Origin: Anaerotignum sp. MSJ-24
GTDB lineage: Bacteria > Bacillota > Clostridia > Lachnospirales > Anaerotignaceae
Length of the DNA stretch: 64,000 nt
Assembly (NCBI RefSeq): GCF_018918145.1
Contig: NZ_JAHLPX010000007.1
Span: 372,001 to 436,000, forward strand
Reading direction: 5' to 3'
Every line of letters begins with the position of its first letter. The stretch's first letter is position 1. Below the pieces are notes generated by a model that saw only the letters and a program-made list of their open reading frames with translations, had not been told where the DNA came from and searched no databases. Shown here one piece after another: positions 61,120 through 64,000 of the stretch. Position numbers and translations under genes: made by a program.

Positions 61120-62940
61120 TTAAACGAAATCGTCTGCGCTGTCCAAATCATCATAATTGAGAATGTCAGCGTCCTCGTCGGAGGTGTCCACCTCATACAC
61201 CGTGTATTCTTCCTCGGGCTTTAGTCTCAATCGCCGGGAAGTCAGGCGTTCCAGATGGAAGGCGTTTCGTTTACTGTCATGTTCCGCTGTGTAGCGGTAG
61301 TTGGGGTGCTGCTTCAAATCATACTTGGGTGAAAAGAATGGGGGCAGGCCCCGAAGCTGTAACAGGCACTTGTTTCCGGGCATGGTGGTGATCTCGCTGG
61401 TTGTCAAAAGCTCCCGGCCCAAACGCTGGGTATTAAGTCCATAGCTTTCGGACTGCCCCCGTGTGCGGCTGTCTGTCTGCATGGAGATCGTCGCTTTTCC
61501 CAGCCAGTTTTCCGAAATGTCCTTTAGCGTGGAAGCCTCCCGGCCTCCCAGAAACACAATGCTGTCCATATTGCCCATGATGGTTTCCGCATGGTCTTTA
61601 TAAAGGGCCTTGCATTGGCTCATGGCCTGATAGAACAGGGTCAGGCTGATTTCTCTTGACCGAATAACGGCCACGATTTTCTCCAGCCCCGGCACCTGCC
61701 CGGTATTGGCCGCCTCGTCCCACAGCACACGAACATGATGGGGCAGGCGGCCACCATATTTGTTGTCGGCCCTCTCGCACAGAAGATTAAACATCTGTGA
61801 AAATGCAAGGGCCACGATAAAGTTATAGGTACTGTCCGTATCGCTTATCAGGAAGAACAGGGCCGTTTTCTTGTCCCCGAGCTTATCAAGCTCCAACTCG
61901 TCATAGCTCATAATCTCCCGGAGCTCCGCTATATCAAACGGGGCAAGCCTTGCGCCGCAGGAAATCAGTATGCTTTTGGCAGTTTTGCCGCTGGCCAACT
62001 TGTATTTGGCATATTGGCGCACAGCGAAGTGCTGGGGACTTCGCTTGGCAAGGCCGTCAAACATATAGTCCACAGCGTTTTTGAAGCTCTCGTCATCCTC
62101 CCGGACTTCCATGCTGTTTATCATTTCCACCAGCGTATTCATGTTCCGTTCTTCCTCCGGCCCCTCAAAGACGATATAGGCCACAAGAGCACAGTACAGA
62201 AGGGTTTCCGCTTTCGTCCAGAACTCGTCACCTTCCTTGCCGTCCCCCTTGGTATTGGCAATCAGGGCGTTGACGAACTTCAAAACATCGCTTTCCGTCT
62301 TGATATAGGCCATGGGGTTGTAGTGCATGGATTTTGAAAAATCTATGCTGTTGAACACCTTGACCTTGTAGCCCTTCTTCTTTTGCAGAAAATAGCCGCA
62401 TTGGGAGAGTGTGCCGCCCTTGGGGTCTACCACCACATAGGAAGAATGAGCCTGCAAAAGCTGGGGCGTGAGCCAGAAACGGGTCTTGCCCGAGCCTGAC
62501 GAGCCGATGACGCAGGCGTTTAGGTTACGGGCGTTGGCCGGGATTTTTGGCCGGGTGTTCATGGTCAAGAACTCCGTCCCGGTCAGGATGACATTGTTTT
62601 CAAACTTAGGGTCAACAAATGGCTTTATATCGGCCTCTGTACCCCAGCGGGCCGAGCCATATTCCATATCCCGGCGAAATTTCCGGGCCTTTTTGATTTT
62701 GGACTGTACCACGAAATACAGTATCACGGCCCCGGCTACACCTACGGCAAGGTCAAGGAGGCCCAGCCCCGGTGCATAGATCTGAAATACCGGGCCGATG
62801 GTCTTGACCATACCGAACAGCTTTTCTCCGAGGTTGGCTCCCGCCGCCATGCGATAGGCTGTGCCGCACTTGGAGAAAAACCAAAATGCTATGAGATAAG
62901 GGAAATATGGAAGTACATATTTCTTGATTTTCTTACTTAC
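61120..62940 (-). CDS. VirD4/TraG-type coupling ATPase; apparent GTA start
   Basis: About 606 residues if started at the GTA at 62938-62940, which overlaps the pcfB stop (GTAA) and gives (M)SKKIKKYVLPYFPYL with a first membrane helix (PYFPYLIAFWFFSKCGTAYR). A conventional ATG at 62850 would remove that helix. GLLDLAVGVAGAVILYFVV is the second helix. EYGSARWGT, the Walker A motif VIGSSGSGKTRFW, YVVVDPKGG, Walker B VLWDEAANTGQV and the late QLRGLPPFFSPKYD define the VirD4 coupling protein that brings the relaxase-DNA complex to the channel. Confidence 0.93.
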   Translation of the reverse strand, partial: VSKKIKKYVLPYFPYLIAFWFFSKCGTAYRMAAGANLGEKLFGMVKTIGPVFQIYAPGLGLLDLAVGVAGAVILYFVVQSKIKKARKFRRDMEYGSARWGTEADIKPFVDPKFENNVILTGTEFLTMNTRPKIPANARNLNACVIGSSGSGKTRFWLTPQLLQAHSSYVVVDPKGGTLSQCGYFLQKKKGYKVKVFNSIDFSKSMHYNPMAYIKTESDVLKFVNALIANTKGDGKEGDEFWTKAETLLYCALVAYIVFEGPEEERNMNTLVEMINSMEVREDDESFKNAVDYMFDGLAKRSPQHFAVRQYAKYKLASGKTAKSILISCGARLAPFDIAELREIMSYDELELDKLGDKKTALFFLISDTDSTYNFIVALAFSQMFNLLCERADNKYGGRLPHHVRVLWDEAANTGQVPGLEKIVAVIRSREISLTLFYQAMSQCKALYKDHAETIMGNMDSIVFLGGREASTLKDISENWLGKATISMQTDSRTRGQSESYGLNTQRLGRELLTTSEITTMPGNKCLLQLRGLPPFFSPKYDLKQHPNYRYTAEHDSKRNAFHLERLTSRRLRLKPEEEYTVYEVDTSDEDADILNYDDLDSADDFV

Positions 62941-63407
62941 CGTTCCTCCTTCACCGCCTCTCTGACCTGTTCTTTCTGCTTTGGCCTTGCCGCAATCTGC
63001 TCTACGAATTGTCGAAGCTGACCGAGGATAGACGGCCTGCCCTGACTGCGGCCCATGACCTTTTCCGTATATTTGCCGAAAGCCGCTTGAATGGCGTCGG
63101 CCTGATCTGCCTTGAAAAACAGCAGATAGTGGCCGGGGCCGGTCTTGTGGAAAGCGTAGTCCACATGGAACGCCTTGGCGATACGGTCAAAATCCTTGGG
63201 AGCCCCCACATATTTCATGGCGTTTTTACCGCCGTGGTGGTTCATCAGTTTCCGCACGCTCTGCCGCCCCTTGGGCCGTTTGGCGGCTTCTTGCTGTTTT
63301 GCAATTTCCGCAAATACCTTTTTGCAGGCCGCAGCCAGCACCTTACCCGAGAGCTTTGCTGCTTTCACGGATATGGCGATTGTCCGTTCTTCTACATATT
63401 CCTGCAT
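62937..63407 (-). CDS. PcfB-family element protein
   Basis: 156 residues. VKAAKLSGKVLAAACKKVF, GRQSVRKLMNHHGGKNAMKY and ICKAFHVDYAFHK-type central strand (seen here as IAKAFHVDYAFHKTGPG) are family marks of PcfB (CD1116), which works with the coupling protein PcfC in conjugation. The C-terminal region is basic. Its stop overlaps the start of the VirD4 gene. AAAGGAGGCAGT precedes the ATG. Confidence 0.9.
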   Translation of the reverse strand: MQEYVEERTIAISVKAAKLSGKVLAAACKKVFAEIAKQQEAAKRPKGRQSVRKLMNHHGGKNAMKYVGAPKDFDRIAKAFHVDYAFHKTGPGHYLLFFKADQADAIQAAFGKYTEKVMGRSQGRPSILGQLRQFVEQIAARPKQKEQVREAVKEER

Positions 63408-63473
63408 ACTGCCTCCTTTCCTCCGAGTGGGTCAGAAAACCGGGCGCCTCGGAACATCGCCCGGAAGGGAGAG

Positions 63474-63496
63474 CCTCGGGCCAAGTTGGCCCGAGG
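63474..63496. repeat. 23-bp element palindrome, copy 13
   Basis: Perfect CCT...AGG copy, centre G, one base after the ardA stop and 66 bases before pcfB. Confidence 0.95.
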
Positions 63497-63497
63497 T

Positions 63498-64000
63498 CTA
63501 CCGTTCCTCATGGAAAGGCCCCGCCTTCTCCTTGTGAGGAGTAGGTGGGGCCTCCTTAAACTGTTTGATTGCCGCCAGAATAGAATGGGTTTCCTCCTTT
63601 TCGTCCCGGGCGTGGACTTTGGAAATACGGTACTCGTCTGGAATATCGTCCAGCCCGGTATAGTGCTCCACAAAGTTACTCCGATTATCCGCCACATAGC
63701 CGCCGGGAGCGAAGTGGCCGCCGTCATTGATACGAATATCCCGCCCGTATGCTTCATAGTCGATGTAGTCAATCAGGTGTTCAGGCACCTGCATAGCCTC
63801 AAAATCCTGAATATACATACGGCCCAGTTCTTCTTCGCTGTTGACATCGGAGTAAAAATCGAAGCAGTCAAGGTTCTGTGTCAGGTTGATTAAGTCCCTG
63901 ACGCTGCTCGTGTATTCTCCGGCATCCATGACTGCCTCCAGCTTTTCCAGCTCGGCCGGGGTCATTTCTTCCAGAAGATGTGCTAAGTAATTGAGCTCGT
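63498..64000 (-). CDS. ardA: ArdA-type anti-restriction protein (5' end beyond the right edge)
   Basis: The frame is open to the window end: ELNYLAHLLEEMTPAELEKL leads into MDAGEYTSSVRDLINLTQNL, then FYSDVNSEEELGRMYI, IDYIDYEAYGRDI and GGHFAPGGYV, all typical of ArdA. The missing N terminus should carry the usual start of the family. ArdA is a highly acidic DNA mimic that blocks type I restriction when the element enters a new cell. Here a C-terminal extension (TGLDDIPDEYRISKVHARDE and onward) is longer than in short ArdA forms. Confidence 0.9.
   Translation of the reverse strand, partial: ELNYLAHLLEEMTPAELEKLEAVMDAGEYTSSVRDLINLTQNLDCFDFYSDVNSEEELGRMYIQDFEAMQVPEHLIDYIDYEAYGRDIRINDGGHFAPGGYVADNRSNFVEHYTGLDDIPDEYRISKVHARDEKEETHSILAAIKQFKEAPPTPHKEKAGPFHEER

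Larger units (their letters stand above)
42885..64000. mobile_element. Tn1549/CTn-type integrative conjugative element (left part; right end beyond window)
   Basis: A serine recombinase at the edge is followed by a complete set of conjugation genes in the order known from Tn1549 and the Clostridioides CTn elements: relaxase, MobC, DUF4366, DUF4315, NlpC/P60, VirB4, PrgI, TrbL-like, Maff2, VirD4, PcfB, ArdA. The backbone is clearly GC-richer than the host and has its own 23-bp palindrome. Cargo includes a TIR gene and an AraC-GyrI/C45 hydrolase pair. The transfer region looks intact, so mobility is plausible. The replication and accessory genes at the right are not in view. Confidence 0.93.

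Noticed and set aside
44842-63496. Palindrome copies read as a CRISPR array
   Set aside because: Copies are hundreds to thousands of bases apart with genes between them; no regular spacers and no cas genes.
44842-63496. Palindrome copies as standard intrinsic terminators
   Set aside because: No T run follows on either strand, several lie inside genes, and some stand between tightly coupled genes where termination would stop expression.
44842-63496. Palindrome copies as integron attC sites
   Set aside because: No GTTRRRY-type core or tyrosine integron integrase; the symmetry is nearly perfect with a one-base centre, unlike attC.

Overview
The window joins two kinds of DNA. Positions 1 to about 42,885 are AT-rich chromosome of an anaerobic, probably gut-dwelling, spore-forming member of the Clostridia. 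Pointers are an alpha/beta-type small acid-soluble spore protein (17,138), SLH surface proteins, a Firmicutes-style gene set (birA-bioY, pcrA-ligA, asd-dapA-dapB, hslO, polA-coaE, hflX) and TTG/GTG starts behind strong GGAGG sites. No rRNA, tRNA or CRISPR array was seen. The genus cannot be fixed from this sequence alone.

Chromosomal layout: aminotransferase (cut by the left edge), AhpD-like protein, a large Asp-rich SLH protein, birA-bioY, a secreted barnase-like RNase with its barstar, trmB, a PHP hydrolase, a YerC/TrpR-like regulator, a second SLH protein, pcrA-ligA, the lysine/diaminopimelate operon asd-dapA-dapB on the minus strand with a near-consensus promoter, the SASP, a methyltransferase with hslO and a Nudix gene, an orphan NMT1-type binding protein, polA-coaE-lytic transglycosylase-peptide-binding protein-galT, a Fic/VbhA-like toxin-antitoxin pair, hflX, a GLUG-repeat lipoprotein beside an AraC regulator, a lipid-kinase-like gene, a histidine kinase/HD-GYP pair, a phosphopantetheinyl transferase, a CobO-like gene, a nucleoside hydrolase, a patatin-like phospholipase and a glutamine amidotransferase.

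From about 42,885 to the right edge lies a GC-richer integrative conjugative element of the Tn1549/CTn family, still open at 64,000. Its large serine recombinase (42,950-44,455) sits at the left end, next to what looks like the first 40 codons of a LuxR-type regulator broken by the insertion. Reading from the right edge leftward (nearly all genes are minus strand) come ArdA, PcfB, VirD4, Maff2, a TrbL/VirB6-like protein, PrgI, VirB4, NlpC/P60 hydrolase, DUF4315, DUF4366, two Cys-rich proteins, MobC, relaxase, a regulator and a sigma factor. Two AT-richer cargo segments interrupt this backbone: a TIR-domain gene with its own promoter and terminator (50,888-52,128), and an AraC-GyrI regulator with a C45-type Ntn hydrolase (46,281-48,194).

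The most striking feature is a 23-bp palindrome, core CGGGCCAASTTGGCCCG, present 13 times plus one degenerate copy and only inside the element. Most copies sit just after the stop codon of an element gene and before the next ribosome binding site. Where they fall inside reading frames they encode the peptide (A/P)SGQ(V/L)GPK. I know of no described function for it. Three transfer genes also appear to begin at non-standard codons (CTG, ATA, GTA).
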